This document shows, in pieces, positions 1 through 11,314 of a DNA stretch of 64,000 nucleotides. The notes beneath the pieces were generated by a model that ran no database searches, was not told the origin of the DNA, and was given only the letters and a program-made list of their open reading frames with translations. Each line of letters starts with the position of its first letter. Within the stretch, counting starts at the first letter, position 1. Source of the DNA: Prorocentrum cordatum (taxonomy: Eukaryota > Sar > Dinophyceae > Prorocentrales > Prorocentraceae); the NCBI GenBank assembly GCA_963575745.1, contig CAUYUJ010014753.1, positions 1-64,000 of the forward strand, read 5' to 3'. Both the position numbers and the translations under genes were made by a program.

Positions 1-14
1 CTTGTAGATAGTTG

Positions 15-882
15 TTCCCTGTCGCACCCCGAGGCCAGTTTTTAGGTCGAGCCAGGCGTATCGCCTGAGACTTCCTCGGCATTTATGGTTCTGAGGCTTA
101 TGGCAGTTGCGCCTTAGATGTCAAGTTGCACAGGTTGAGGGCGGGTGCTTTTCAAAATTTGGCTGTCGCCTAGCGCGGCGCACGTCCGCCCTTAAACTTT
201 GCAAGCGCTTCACGGATTGAGGGCGGGTGGTTTTCAACATGTGGTTGTCGCTTTTAGCGCCGCGCGCATTCGCTTTTTTTTTTTTTTTTATAAAACTAAA
301 AAAAAAACTTCACGGATTGAGGGCGGGTGGTTTTCAACATGTCGTTCTCGCCTGAGCGCCGCGCACATTCGTTTTCAACATTTGCTAAAGATTCACGGAT
401 TGAGGGCGGGTGGTTTTCAAAGTGTGGTCGTCGCCTTAGCGCCGCGCACATTAGTGTTTCAACATTTGTAAGAGCTTCACGGATTGAGGGCGGGTCGTTT
501 TCAAAATGTGGATGTCGCTCTAGCGCCGTGCACACTCGTTTCCAACATGTGCAGGAGTTTCACGAATTCCCATGATCATCGTACCAGAAATGATGTCATT
601 GAAGTATTTAGGATTATGCGGGTGCAACAATTATGTTGATGCGCTGTGTTGAGGTCCCACAAGTGGCGTTCTGGCACGATTCCGGAACGTCAAGACGCAG
701 CAGTCATATTGATACGTGGCGTTGGAATCCAGAGATCAATGTGATCTCCACACGGTTGTCTTCCAACGAGGCAGTTCCCTCAATAGAAAGGAAACGTTGT
801 AGGGGCTTATTAAGAGGGAGTTTGGAGGGAGGGCTAATCCCAACATCGTTGATGACTCTTGGGTTTACACTGGTCGTCGTCC
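15..882 (+). repeat. Composite repeat A, copy 1: leader, 83-bp satellite and body
   Basis: A leader (15-75, core GCACCCCGAGGCCAGT) is followed by tandem units of about 83 bp (120-575). The units are recognisable from the recurring word TTCACGGATTGAGGGCGGG at 209, 309, 391 and 475, and each carries a TAGCGCCGCGCACATTCG-like core. A non-tandem body (580-882) ends in CTTGGGTTTACACTGGTC and runs straight into the TCC array. The same order occurs at 2563, 3445 and, inverted, at 20230. ORFs here are open only because of the repeat and are not called as genes. Confidence 0.85.
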
Positions 883-1268
883 TCCTCATCCTTCTCCTCG
901 TCCTCCTCCTCCTCCTCCTCCTCCTCCTCCTCCCCTTCCCCCATCCTCCTCCTCCTCCTCCTCCCCGTCCTCCTCCTCCTCCTCCTCCTCGTCCTCCTCC
1001 CCCTCCCCCATCCTCCTCCTCCTCCTTCTCCTCCCCTTCCTTCTCCTCTTCCTCCTCCCCCTCCCCCATCCTCCTCCTTCCCCTCACCGATCCTCCTCCT
1101 CCTCCTCCTCCTCCTCCCCTCCTCTTCCTCCTCCTCCTCCTCCTCCTCCTCCTCCTCCTCCTCCTCCTCCTCCTCCTCCTCCTCCCCCTCCCTCGTTTTC
1201 CTCCTCCTCCTCCTCCTCCTCCTCCTCCTCCTCCTCCTCCTCCTCCCTCTTCCCCTGCCCCTCCCCAG
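883..1268 (+). repeat. (TCC)n array, tail of composite repeat A
   Basis: This is an imperfect TCC/CCT microsatellite of about 380 bp directly joined to the body of composite repeat A. Long Pro/Ser/Leu-only or Arg/Glu/Gly-only ORFs on both strands are artefacts of the array. It ends in a pyrimidine run followed by CCCCAGCAG, which resembles a 3' splice site. Confidence 0.9.
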
Positions 1269-1410
1269 CAGCGTCTGTTGTTTGGTCCGAGGCGAAGGCT
1301 GACGCTGGCGCGGTCGTCCCGCTGGCAGGCCGCGCGGGGCAGAGGCACACCGGACAAGTGCAAAGAGGAGGGCGGCCGCGCAGGGGGGAACGCGGGGGTA
1401 GGCCTCAGGC

Positions 1411-1640
1411 GCAAGCAGGGGCGAGGCGTCCTGGCTTGCCTGCAGCCCCACCAAAGAGCGTTCCAAGGACCGTCGGTGGCTCGCGCGGAGTGTTAGGAGA
1501 ACGGGTAAGGCCGAGACCGCATGGTTTCATCCCTCGGCCTTATGTTCTAAGAGCAGTTCCTGTTTTTAGGGAAATTCTCGGCTCTGCGAACATCCTCCTG
1601 GTAGGCCCATAGGGATGCTTGATAGGTCGGTCCCCTGCGC
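1411..1640. mobile_element. Small inverted-repeat element, family C, copy 1
   Basis: The left end (GCGTCCTGGCTTGCCTGCAG) matches, inverted, the right end near 1595-1640 (GGTAGGCCCATAGGGATGC, then CGGTCCCCTGC). The same termini and spacing are found in the better-preserved copy at 13563-13792. No ORF of its own is seen. No convincing target duplication was found for this copy. Confidence 0.6.
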
Positions 1641-2215
1641 AACCGGCGTAGAGGATCCTCGCCCCGAGGCGTGCGCGGGCTGCCTGATGCACGGGCATCC
1701 GGTGCAGTGGAAGGTGAGCGGCCAGTGCAGGTTGCCAAAGTGCAGGGCACGGCCCCTCCCGGAAGGTAGGCCGTCATCAAGTAGGTTGAAGGCAGCATGC
1801 TTATGCTGGGCCCAGGCAGTCGGCAGGCGTCGCCGGCGGGTCTGGCGCCACGGAGGCGAGATTTCTCAACGCAAAACGGGACGAGCGAAGCCTGAGACGT
1901 GGGATACACCTCCATTCCCCTCGTCCTCCACATGATCTTGTTTCGACGCGGCAGTCTCAATAGGCAAAAGACCTTTCTTACGCTGAGACTTGTTCCGCCT
2001 GTGGGGCTCGTCAGTCCGCTCATGAGACCTAGATGGCAGCAGTGCGCGAGCGATCTACAATCAAGGCGCAGTGGCAACATCATCTGGATCCACGTGTCCT
2101 TGCCGTCCTCCCTCCGTCGTCGTCCGCCGCCCTCCCCCTAAGGCGGGCGTCGCAGAGATCGGCGTGATGGGTGGCTCCCACTCTCCGGCGCGCAGGGGGC
2201 GGGCCGAAAGGGGCA
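1641..2215. other. Unique GC-rich stretch, no gene recognised
   Basis: No convincing ORF, RNA gene or repeat was seen between the family C element and the next transposon. Short ORFs exist on both strands but none shows protein-like composition that I could defend. Confidence 0.4.
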
Positions 2216-2386
2216 GTGGATCAAGGGGCCCAAGGACACACAAATAAATACACAAATAAAATGATTCCCCATATTTTCCTATATTTTCTGGGTTTTTGTC
2301 TTCCCGCCCAATTCCCATATTTTCCCATATTTTCTGGGGAATCGAGGATTAATTGTGTCTGTGTGTTTTTTCCTCTCCTGAGTGGA
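2216..2386 (-). mobile_element. MITE-1 copy (minus) with 5-bp target duplication GTGGA
   Basis: This is a 161-bp non-autonomous element (2221-2381) in reverse orientation. It carries the family hallmarks: ends TCAGGAGAGG and CCCCTTGA, the word ACACACAGACACAATTAAT near one end, and repeated AAATATGGGAAAATATGGG in the middle. It is flanked by a perfect 5-bp duplication GTGGA (2216-2220 and 2382-2386). No coding capacity is seen. Confidence 0.9.
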
Positions 2387-2562
2387 GGCGGGGTGCCAGG
2401 GGAGGGGAAGGGCCCAGGCCTCCGTGCCGTCTGGCTGCCCCAGAAGATGCCGCGCCAGACGTGCTTCGGGGCCTCCGGGGGAGGGGTGGGGGGCAGGGGG
2501 CTCTCCATCTCCTCCTCCTCCTCCTCCTCCTCCTCCTCCTCCATTTCTTTCTCTCCTCAATA

Positions 2563-3430
2563 ATTCTTCCTAGGCGCACCCCGAGGCCGGTCGGAAAGGT
2601 GGGTTGGGCGTTTCGCTTGAAATGTTCTTACTTTCGTATCCTTGAAGCTTGGAAATTGCAATAGATCCACACGTGAATGGAAGGGTCGCTTTCAAAATGT
2701 CGTTTTCGCTTCAGCGCCGCACACTTACTTTCCAACAAAAATCAAGAACTTCGCGGGTTGAGAAGAGGACATGTTGTTCTTAAAAGGTGTTTCTCGCATT
2801 AGCGCCGCGCGCACTCGTTTCAAATATTTGCAAGAGTTTCATGGATTGACAGCGGGCCGTGTTCAAAACGTGGCTCTCGCCCTCGCGCCGCGCATATTCG
2901 TTTATTTTAACATTGCAAGAACTTCACGGATGGAACGGGTCTTGTCCAACATGTGGTTCTCGCTTTCGCGCCGCGCTCATTCGTTTGTAATGTTGCAAGA
3001 GTTTCACGGATTCATGACGGTGCCTTTTTTGAAGATGATGTTCTTGCGTTAGCGCCGCGCGCACTCGTGTTTGGCATTGTCAAGGGTTACACGAGTGCCC
3101 ATGGATATCGTACCAGAAGTGATGTGATTCCATTGCCTAAGCGCAGCAGTTATGTTAATGAAAAGTGATGAAATCCAAGGAACGGTCCAAGGAACGGTGC
3201 TATGACGTCATTCAGGAACATCCAGGCGCAACAGTAACGGTGATTCGTGTCGCTGAACTCTCAGGAATGGTGTCCCGGCGCCGTTCAGGATTCATTCAAC
3301 GGGCCCTTCCTCAAGTGAAAATGAGTCTTTGTAGGAGCCTATGAAGACGGAGCTTGGAGTGAGGGTGCATCCCACCATCATTGCTGAGTCTTGGGTTTAA
3401 AAAGTGGTCCTCTGTCTCCGTTCCTTATTC
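2563..3430 (+). repeat. Composite repeat A, copy 2
   Basis: The leader at 2569-2620 (GCGCACCCCGAGGCCGGT) is followed by degenerate 80-bp satellite units (2690-3090) and a body (3100-3425) with GGCGCAACAGTAACGGTGAT and a CTTGGGTTTAAAAAGTGGTC end. The TCC tail is almost absent in this copy. A short CTC array at 2511-2545 lies just before the leader. Confidence 0.75.
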
Positions 3431-3444
3431 TGATGAATAGCTCA

Positions 3445-4530
3445 TCCCTTCCGTACCCCGAAGCCAGTTGGAAGGGCGGGCCAGGCGTTTTACTTGAGAC
3501 AGACCTGTATGCCACTCATGAGCCACAAGCGTAAAAGTGACAACAGCCAAACATATGGAGGGCGGGCGGGCCGCACTCAAAATGTGGTTCTCGACTAAAC
3601 GCCGCTAAGACATTTGCAAGACTTTGACGGATTGGGGACAGGCCATTTTCAAATCGTGGCTCTCGCCCTAGCGCCGCGAACATTGGTTTTTACGGCTTGC
3701 ATGGCTTTCACGGATTGATGGCGGATCGTGTTCAAACGAGGTTCTCGCTTTAGTGCCGCCCGCATTCGTTCTAAAGCGGTGCATGGCCGTCTCCAAAATC
3801 TGGCTCACGCAGTAGCGCCGCGCACATTCGTTTTAATAGACATTTGCATGAGTTCACGGGTTGAGGGCGGGTCGCGCCGCGCACATTCGTTTCAATTTTT
3901 TGCAAGGGTTCACGGATTCACGGCAGGCCGTGTTCAAAATGCAGCCATCGCCGTCGCGCCGCACACGTTCCTTGTGCAAATTGGCAAGTTCTTCACGCTT
4001 TGGGGGCGGCTCCATTTCAACATGTGGTTTTCGCTTTCGCCATTTGCACGAGTTTCACGGATTCAGGGCGGCTCCTTTTTTCAATATGCGGTTCTCGCGT
4101 TAGAGCCGCGCACATTCGTTTGAACAGTTTGCAAGGAGGTTCATATTCGAACTTGTGTTTTGCAGCGATTCTGGATTGTCAGGGCGCAACAGTCCTTTTG
4201 ATTATCAGTGCTGAGGTCCCAGGAATAGCGTTCTGGCACGATTCAGGATCGTCGAGGCGCAACAGTAACGGATATTTGCGGCGTTGAAGTCCCAGGAATG
4301 TTGCGTTGGCACCGTCCTGGATTTCCAAATGGTGATTATCCAACGGGGCACTTCCTTCAGTGAAAATGAATTGCTGCAGGAGCCTATGAAGAGGGAGCTT
4401 GGATGGAGGGTGGATTCCGCCATCGTTGATAAGTCTTGGGTTTACGCTGGTCATCCTCCTCCTCCTTCTCCTCATCTCCCTCCTTCCCGTCCTCCCTCCT
4501 TCCCGTCCTTGGCGATCAGGGAACTTTCCG
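3445..4530 (+). repeat. Composite repeat A, copy 3
   Basis: It has the same order as the other copies: leader (3450-3505), 80-bp satellite units (3545-4140), then a body with GGCGCAACAGT words (4150-4445). The body ends in CTTGGGTTTACGCTGGTCATC and a short CTC tail. ORFs through the units are not gene calls. Confidence 0.8.
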
Positions 4531-4915
4531 GCCCCATTGGCCGACCAGGAGCAAGTCTACGTTGAGAATCGTACCAGGGCGAAGGGGCGATACAGGCTTC
4601 GGAAGAAATTAGCGAACACTCATGCCGCATTCATCTGTTCATGCCCCCCCCCCAGTGCTCAATGTTGGCGATGGGTTGAACGAGCTGCATTTCGGCCGCA
4701 GTCTTCCCCGCGCGTGCCAGCCTCGATGTTAGGGGAGCGGTGGGGGTCCACTGATTGTGTCCTTCTGCCGCAGCTCCGGGGGCCGGAGACCCGAACACAG
4801 CGAGCATTCGGAGTCCGGGGAAGGAGCGGCGAGGGGGGGCGGAGTGGGTGAGGCTGTGAGGCAGGGGCTCCGGGGGGGAGCCTCGATTTCCTGAGGGGTC
4901 CAAGGCGGCTTGGGG
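4531..4915. other. Unique stretch, no gene recognised
   Basis: GC-rich, non-repetitive DNA with only short overlapping ORFs on both strands. I see nothing that identifies a gene. Confidence 0.35.
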
Positions 4916-5145
4916 TTCACGAGCGAGAGGAGGGAAGAGGAGAAGAAAAAGGGAGAGGAGGGAACGGAGGGATGGAAAGGAGGGAGAGGAGGGAAGGAGG
5001 GAAAGGAGGGAGAGGAGGGAAAGGAGGGAGGAAGGAGGAGGGAGAGGAGGGAAGAGGGAAAGGAGGGAGGGACGGAGGGAAAGGAGGGAGGGAGGGAGAG
5101 GAGGGAGGAAGGAGGAGGGAGAGGAGGCAAGAGGGAGCCGCGACG
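4916..5145. repeat. Purine-rich GGAGGGAAA array
   Basis: Imperfect tandem GAGGAGGGAAAGGAGGGA units run on the plus strand. The Glu/Gly/Arg ORFs and their Pro/Ser/Phe complements are array artefacts. Confidence 0.85.
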
Positions 5146-5314
5146 GAGAGGGGGGCGCGTGGACGGCAGGCAGGAAGGGAGGGAGGAGCGGCGGGGCAGG
5201 CTTCGGGGAGGGCCCCAGCAGGGGGCTCTATATATAGGGGGGGTCCGCGGAGGCGGGCTGGGAGGCAGAGCCAGAGCTGATGATGGTGATGATGATGGAG
5301 GAGAGGGATGAGCG

Positions 5315-5470
5315 CTCTATAAGGGGGTCCATAGGAGCGCCATATCATCTCCATACGGATGATGGAGGGCTCTATAAGGGGGTCCATAGGAGCGCCATAT
5401 CATCTCCATACGGATGATGGAGGGCTCTATAAGGGGGTCCATAGGAGCGCCATATCATCTCCATATGAAA
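5315..5470. repeat. 55-bp tandem repeat, three copies
   Basis: The unit starts CTCTATAAGGGGGTCCATAG at 5315, 5370 and 5425. The copies are nearly identical, so the expansion is recent. Confidence 0.95.
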
Positions 5471-5498
5471 GGGAGGTGGCGGGCGTGGCTTTTTTTCC

Positions 5499-5800
5499 AG
5501 AACTTCGAGCACGAAGCAGTGCGTCTGTCGAGCGCGTTTGCAGCCTGTGAGGATGAGGAGAAAGGGAGGAGGAAGAGGAGGAGGAGGAGGGGGAGGAGGA
5601 GGAGGAGGAGGAGGAGGAGGAGGTTTTGAGAACTTCAAGCATGAAGCAGTTCGTCTGTTAGGCGCGTTTGCAGCCTGTAAGGATGAGGAGAAAGGGAGGA
5701 GGAGGAGGAGGAGGAGGAGGAGGAGGAGGAGGTGGAGGAGGAGGAGGAGGAGGAGGAGGAGGGGGAGGAGGGGGAGGAGGCGGAGGCGGAGGCGGAGCCA
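5499..5800. repeat. Duplicated block with (GGA)n arrays
   Basis: A block of about 65 bp (AACTTCGAGCACGAAGCAGT, then GTTTGCAGCCTGTGAGGATG) followed by a GGA array occurs twice, from 5501 and from 5632. As in composite repeat A, the microsatellite always sits at the same end of the unit. Confidence 0.85.
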
Positions 5801-6398
5801 GCTTCTTCGCTGCCCTCAGGGAGGGCGCAAACCGCCCTCGATGAGGGCCCTTGCCATGGAAGGATCGGGGGTATGTGGGATGCTGTTGGGGAACGGCGGG
5901 AGGGGAACACCTTGCTGACGCCTGCAGATCTAATACTCTATGCCCTCTCGGGCGTCTCTACTTTTCTGTGCCTCTTCGCACCTCCTGCTCCGCCAGGTCA
6001 GCATTCGGGTGCACTGTTGGTTGACTTTCTCCGACGCAGCAAGCTCGTTCTTCACGTCTGGTCAACGGGCGGAGGCGGAGCCGGAGGGAGAGAGGAGAGG
6101 CTTGCAGGTGCCCGCCAACTTGGCCCCACGTGCGAGCTGCGTCGCTCAAGCTTCAAGCCGCGATCCCAAATTCGCGGCGTCGGTGACTGCTCCAGGTCAA
6201 TATCGCAGGCCTAGATGTTGACACCAACACCAATATCGGCGGTGTGCCTCCACCGAGGGAAAGAGATCCCGATCTCGGCGATGGTGGCCATCTTCCCCCT
6301 GTGGTTGTCATCTTCCCGATCTCGGCGATGGTGATCTCGGGAAGGAGATCCCAGCACCGAAATCGAGGATCATCTTCCCCCTGTGGAGGCAGCCCTCC

Positions 6399-6931
6399 GT
6401 GTTGATGCTGGTGCCAATTTCCAGGTCTTCAACACTACGCGGAGACCGGTGCGAAGGTCTCTTGAGGAGGAGTACGACCGGCTCGCGCCGTGCCGACTTG
6501 GCGGCGACTCCAGCGCGGGTGTTCGAGGTTGAACGCCGCCAGCGTCATGGAATCGGCCGACATCGAGCGATCCGCGTTGCGGGAAAGCCGCGCACGTCAA
6601 ACTCTGAGTCATCCACGTCGTGGCAGAAGCCACTGCGCAAGACGTCTCGACACGGAGCTGCCGCAGCGGAAGCAGGGGAAGAGCGACAGATCACACATTA
6701 CATGAACATCAGCTCGCGAGTCCGCGCGGAACTTCTTGGATCGGCGATGGGCCCCCTTGTCGGCGCCTCTGGCGCAGCCCTCCGCGCGCCAGGGATGAGA
6801 TGGGGGTCCGGAGCCGATCCAAGAAGTCCGCGCGGACCAGCGGCAGCGGCAGGGAGAGCGATACGGGGGCAGTGCCGAGGGGGGCGGGGCTGGCTGCAGC
6901 GGCAGCAGGAGGAGCTGCAGGAACAGTACAT

Positions 6932-6983
<52 letters not shown>

Positions 6984-7235
6984 GAGGAGAATGGCGTACC
7001 ATGTCCGTACATATTCTCAGAGGGGAAAGAGTACCGCTATTCATACCTCTACCGAGAAAACACCCGAACCCTAACAAGACAAGGAAGGCGTGGCCGGTGG
7101 CTCAAGGCTTTGGGCAGGAGCCGTGACAACTGCAGGGCAGAAGCGGGCCGCCCCGGAGAGCGCCCCGAAGAGCACAGCCCGTGCAGCGTCGAGCGCGAAC
7201 CATGGCGCTCTGAAAGGTCGCCGCCCTGGCGATGA
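6399..7235 (+). CDS. Open frame with CAG array, product unknown
   Basis: A 278-codon frame is open across a (CAG)n microsatellite at about 6931-6981, read here as serine. A second plus frame over 6620-7126 reads the same array as glutamine. Residues outside the array are mixed and not low-complexity (for example REENGVPCPYIFSEG after the array). A 24-bp inverted repeat lies inside at 6722-6745 and 6812-6834. I do not recognise the product. The frame could be chance openness in GC-rich DNA. Confidence 0.22.
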
Positions 7236-7247
7236 TCGACGCTGCAG

Positions 7248-7510
7248 GGCCTGGGCCGTTGATCTGTCGGGGCCGGCGCCTCCTCCTCCTCCTCCTCCTC
7301 CTCCTCCTCCTCCTCCTCCTCCTCCCCCTCCTCCTACCTCCTCCTCCTCCTCCTCCTCCTCCTCCTCCTCCTCCTCCTCCTCCTCCTGGATGTCCACGCC
7401 GGTGCTCCGCTGCCCCGCTGCGCCCGTGCTGCGACGCAGCACGCGCCGTGTTCGAAGCGGCCGGGATCTCCGAGACCGAGGGCCTGGGCCGTTGATCTGT
7501 CGGGGCCGGC
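7248..7510. repeat. Perfect 30-bp direct repeat flanking a TCC-bearing insert
   Basis: The 30 bp from 7248 (starts GGCCTGGGCCGTTGATC, ends GGGGCCGGC) is repeated without a mismatch at 7481-7510. Between the copies lies a (TCC)n array (7279-7388) and about 90 bp of unique DNA. The arrangement looks like an insertion with a long target duplication. Confidence 0.8.
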
Positions 7511-7532
7511 ACCGCCACTGGACGTCCGAGAC

Positions 7533-7684
7533 TCAGAGCGTGAACTACCTACCCCGCTATCGCTTCCAGGCAAAACCAAGTCATACCACGCGCCTCCTCG
7601 TCAAGCGGCCTGACCAGCGCAGGCCGTAGTTTGGCGTCGTTTGGTATCTCTTGGAAGCGAGGGTGGTCAAAAGCGAGGTAGGTT
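7533..7684. mobile_element. Small inverted-repeat element, family D, copy 1
   Basis: This 152-bp unit begins TCAGAGCGTGAACTACC and ends GGTCAAAAGCGAGGTAGGTT. Inner parts are inverted (CGCTTCCAGG against CTTGGAAGCG). A second copy of identical length lies at 53569-53720. No target duplication was resolved. Confidence 0.6.
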
Positions 7685-8320
7685 TGTTTTCCCCCTAGAG
7701 ACCGCGGCGCGCGCGGCCTTTTTATACGAGAGGCCCGTTGGGCGGGTTCCCGGGGTCGCCGCCTGGGTTGATCGTATCGTTTTCAAAGCAAGGGGCGGTG
7801 CTCGCGCGACCAGCGGGGTTCCTCGAGCCTCGCGTTCCGTTGTCTTGTTTTCGCGAAGGTAGAGGCGCGGAGCAGCAATTTTGGTTCCAGTGGCTCGCGA
7901 CAGCTGCCAGCTCATCAATAAGAACTTCTCCGCGAGCACCCCGCCGCGCGCGACCACGTCCGGGGGGATAACGAAAAGGAAGACGTGGCCTCACTCAGTT
8001 CCCCGCTTGTACAGCAGGGATCATCAGCCTGGGTGGTTTGGCTTGCTACATCTGCAGAACATGCCCCTCATCCCTAAGGTTCTGGGCCTCTTACTGTCAG
8101 TCCGCTCCCAAAGGGTTAAGGGGCCCGTTTGTTGCTGATCGGGGGCGCCGACTCAACCGTTGCGCTGTCTCGAGGGTCCGTTTCGGCTGCCTGGGGCCTG
8201 CTCAGAGCCATCTTGGGCCATTTGGGCGCTCCGGCGCCCCGCGCCCCCCCCCTCCCTTCCCGGACCCAGGGGAGGCGTTGCTCACTGATGGAGAGCAGTG
8301 GTCGACGCTTCACCGACGGG
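7685..8320. other. Unique GC-rich stretch, no gene recognised
   Basis: Several ORFs of 70-100 codons overlap on both strands, and none is recognisable. I see no repeat. Confidence 0.35.
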
Positions 8321-8324
8321 AGGA

Positions 8325-9215
8325 CGGAAGATGATGATGAGGAGGAGGAGGAGGAGGGACAAGGAGGAGGAGGAGGGAGGAGGAGGAGGAGGGAGGAGGA
8401 GGAGAAGGAAGAGAGGAGGAGGAGGAGGGGGAGGAGGAGGGAGTAGGAGGAGTGGCATGGGGGAGAAGGAGGAGGAGGAGGGGGAGAGGAGGGGGGAGGG
8501 GAGGGGAGTCCGGGGCGCCGCGAGGCCATCGCCGCCCTTCCGCACCGAGGCCCTCGATGGGCGGGGCCCCCCCCCCGATGCGGCCACGCGGCGCCGCGCC
8601 GCGCAGGACGAGCACAAGCTCGCCCGAACCGCGGAGGACCTCGGCTTCGCGACGAAGGCGCGGGGCGTCGCCGCGCGCCTCCGCCCCCCCTCCCGCTCCT
8701 CGGCCTCCTCCCGCTCCTTCTGCTTCTCCTCCTCTCCCTCCTCCTCCTCCTCCTCCTCCCTCCTCCTCCTCTCCTCCTCATCCTCATCCTCTCCCTCATC
8801 ATCATCAATCTCATCATCATCATCATCATATCATCATCATCATCATCATCATCCATCATCATCATACCCCTCCCCTCCCCTTCCTCCTCCCTCCTCCTCC
8901 TCCTTCTCCTCCTCCTCCTCCTCCTCTCCTCTTCCTTCATCCTCCTCCTCCTCCCCTGCTCCTCTTCCTCCTCCTCCTTCTCCTCCTTCCTCTCCTTCTC
9001 TTCCTCCTCCTCCTCCTCCTCTTCCTCCTTCTCCTGCTTCCCCTCCCCCCCTCCTCCTCTCCTCCTCGTCCTCGCCTCTTCCCCCCGGTCCTCTTCCACC
9101 TCCTCCCCCCGCTCCTCCCCCCTTCTTCCTCATTCTCCTCCTCCACCTCTTCCTTCTCCTCCTCCTCCTCCTCCTCCTCCTCCTTCTTCTCTTCCCTCCT
9201 CCTCCTCCTCCTCCA
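8325..9215. repeat. GGA array, unique spacer, then long TCC/ATC array
   Basis: A GGA-rich array (8325-8500) and a TCC-rich array with an inner (ATC)n block (8700-9215) flank a GC-rich spacer. ORFs of up to 381 codons here are pure array translations. Short CTTT and GT runs follow to about 9310. Confidence 0.9.
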
Positions 9216-9591
9216 TCTTTGTTTTGTTTGTTCTCTCTTTCTTTCTTTCTTTTGTTTGTTCTCTCTCTCTCTCTCTGTATGTCTATGTGTGTATGTGTGT
9301 GTGTGTGTGTCGCATCGCGCGGGCGGCCGCGGGCGGCTGGCCGCTCCGCGCGAGCGTGGGGCCTTGCGGACGCCCCCAGGGGTCCGCAGCCGAGGGGGAG
9401 GGCGGGCGGGGGCTGGGAGGCCACCTGCTTTTCCTCACGATAATCACGTGGAAGGGGAAAGTGGGGAGAGTGGCGGGACCACTCAGAGGTAGGAGCTGTC
9501 CAAGTCAGTCACGATGTACCAACATTTGCCAGCAACGATGTACCACCTTGTTTATCTTGTATGCACTGCGTACTAGACAGCATCAATAGTG

Positions 9592-10188
9592 GCGCGCCCC
9601 CGCTTGGCATGTCCGTACTGGGGCTTCTGTGGGCGTTTGTGAGTAGTACATGTCTGGGATTGTGGCCGTAGTTGATGTAGCACACATGCGTACTGGGATT
9701 GCCATGAGAGTCCAGGAGGTCCGCGAAGTATTTGGTACCGCCTGAGAAGGTAGGTGTGGACTGTAATTTGAGTTTGTTGTCCAGGTCGCGTTTCTCACTG
9801 TTGTACCTCGCGTAGTGAACCTCCATGTGCATATGCTGTTGGAGCTCCGAATCGCATCGATGCCGGAACAATTTGGCCGCACTGGCCTTTTTGATGCCAC
9901 CGATAGTAGGGGGGGCCTGTGTCAATCGAGCGTGACGTAGTCGTCCTTGCCGGGTTCCCAGGGCATGTAGTAATGGAGCCGCACAGCCGGATGGTAAGGC
10001 TGGCTCTGAACCAGGCTGTTGTTCTGGTCGCATGCCAGCGTGCGTCTCGTCAAGGTGGCGGAGGATCTTGTCCGTGGTGTCGTCCTTTTGGGCGGTCGTC
10101 TATAGCAAATCCCATGCATTGGGCCTTTTACGCGTTGATACGCTTGTTGTACAGGTCCTTGAAATAGTAGCGTAAGGCCGTCTTGTCT
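9592..10188 (-). pseudogene. Decayed protein-coding gene, product unknown
   Basis: Reading leftward on the minus strand, four protein-like segments lie in succession but in different frames. They are a short piece beside the TCC array (about 10188-10128, containing YYFKDLYNKRIN, then a stop), a second (about 10085-10030, DDTTDKILRHLDETHAG), a third (10033-9922, ending MPWEPGKDDYVTLD then a stop) and a fourth (9921-9592, containing ELQQHMHMEVHYARYN and GGTKYFADLLDSHGNP). A run of seven G at the last frame change (near 9908) is a natural slippage site. Composition is mixed and globular, unlike the surrounding array ORFs. I could not assign a family. Either an old gene has accumulated indels or the assembly carries errors. 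Confidence 0.4.
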
Positions 10189-10870
10189 CCTCCTCCTCCC
10201 GTTCCTCCTCCTCCTCCTCCTCCTCCTCCTCCTCCTCCTCCTCCGTCTCCGTCTCCGTCTCAGTCTCCTCCTCCCATCCCCACCTCCTCCTCCTCCTCCT
10301 CCTCCCCCTCCTCCCCCTCCTCCTCCTCCTCCTCCTCTCTCCTCCTCCTCCTCCTCCTCCTCCTCCTCCTCCTCCTCCTCCTCCCTCCTCGTCCTCCTCC
10401 TTCCCCTCCTCCCCTCCCTCTCTCTTCCTCCTGCTCCTCTCCTCCCCTGCTCCTCTTCTTCCTCCTGCTCCTTGTTCTCTCTCTCTCTTTCCTCCTCTCC
10501 CCCTCGCTTCATTTCTCCCTCCACCTCCTCCTCTTCCTCCTCCTTCCTTCCCCCTCATCTCCCCCGCCTCCTCCTCCCCTCCTTTTCCTCCTCCTCCCCC
10601 TCCTCCTCCCCTCCTCCTCCTCCTCCTCCCCCTCCTCCTCCTCCTCCTCCTCCTCCTCCTCCGTCTCCTCCTCCTCCTCCTCCCCTCCTCCCCCTCATCG
10701 CCTCCCCTCTCCTTCCCTCCTCTTCTTCCTTCTCCTCCTCCTCCTCCTCCTCCTCCTCCTCCTCCTCCTCCTCCCTCCTCCTCCTCCAATTCTTCTCCTC
10801 TCCTCCTCCTCCTCCTCCTCCTCCTCCTCCTCCTCCTCCTCCTCCTCCTCCTCCTCTTTCTCCTCCTTCT
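10185..10870. repeat. Long (TCC)n array
   Basis: Nearly 700 bp of imperfect TCC/CCTCC with some CCGTCT. Low-complexity ORFs on both strands are artefacts. Confidence 0.95.
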
Positions 10871-11314
10871 TCTCTTGCTTTGCGGCCGCGAAGGGCAGGC
10901 TCAACGACTGAGTGCAGAACCCTGCTCGCAGCTTGACTGCGGGCGGTCCGCTCCTCCTGCCCCCTCCGCGGTTAGTTGACGCCGGGGGGGCCGCCGGCCA
11001 ACTTCGGCAGAGAGTGCGATGCCCTCAAGGCCGGCTCGCACACCAATCTTTGGCCTGAGTTGCAACGCTGGCGGCGTCTTAAAACGGCGAATGCCACGAT
11101 TGATTCGGACACGTCTTGTCGTGTTTGAGCTATGCTGGGCGTGCTTCTGCGCAGGCCACCTCCAGTTGGCGACAGGCTCGCTCGCCGCTTGGTCGGGAGG
11201 GTTGGCCTCAAACGAATTATTCTTCCCTTACCCCATCGTCATCTGCCCCGCGCCCCCCCACAGCTTCGTGCTTCGATGCGCCTCGTCTCCGTCGTCCTCC
11301 GCGTGGTCATGGTT
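10871..11314. other. Unique stretch with weak ORFs
   Basis: A plus ORF (11019-11360) and a minus ORF (10972-11211) overlap. Both have mixed composition but neither is recognisable and they cannot both be real. No repeat was seen. Confidence 0.25.

Noticed and set aside
633-1496. Long Pro/Leu/Ser-rich or Arg/Glu/Gly-rich ORFs over the TCC and GGA arrays here and at 4900-5300, 8300-9440, 10100-10900, 15700-16000, 42600 and 46130
   Set aside because: They exist in all frames on both strands because the triplet array has no stop codons; composition is that of the array alone.
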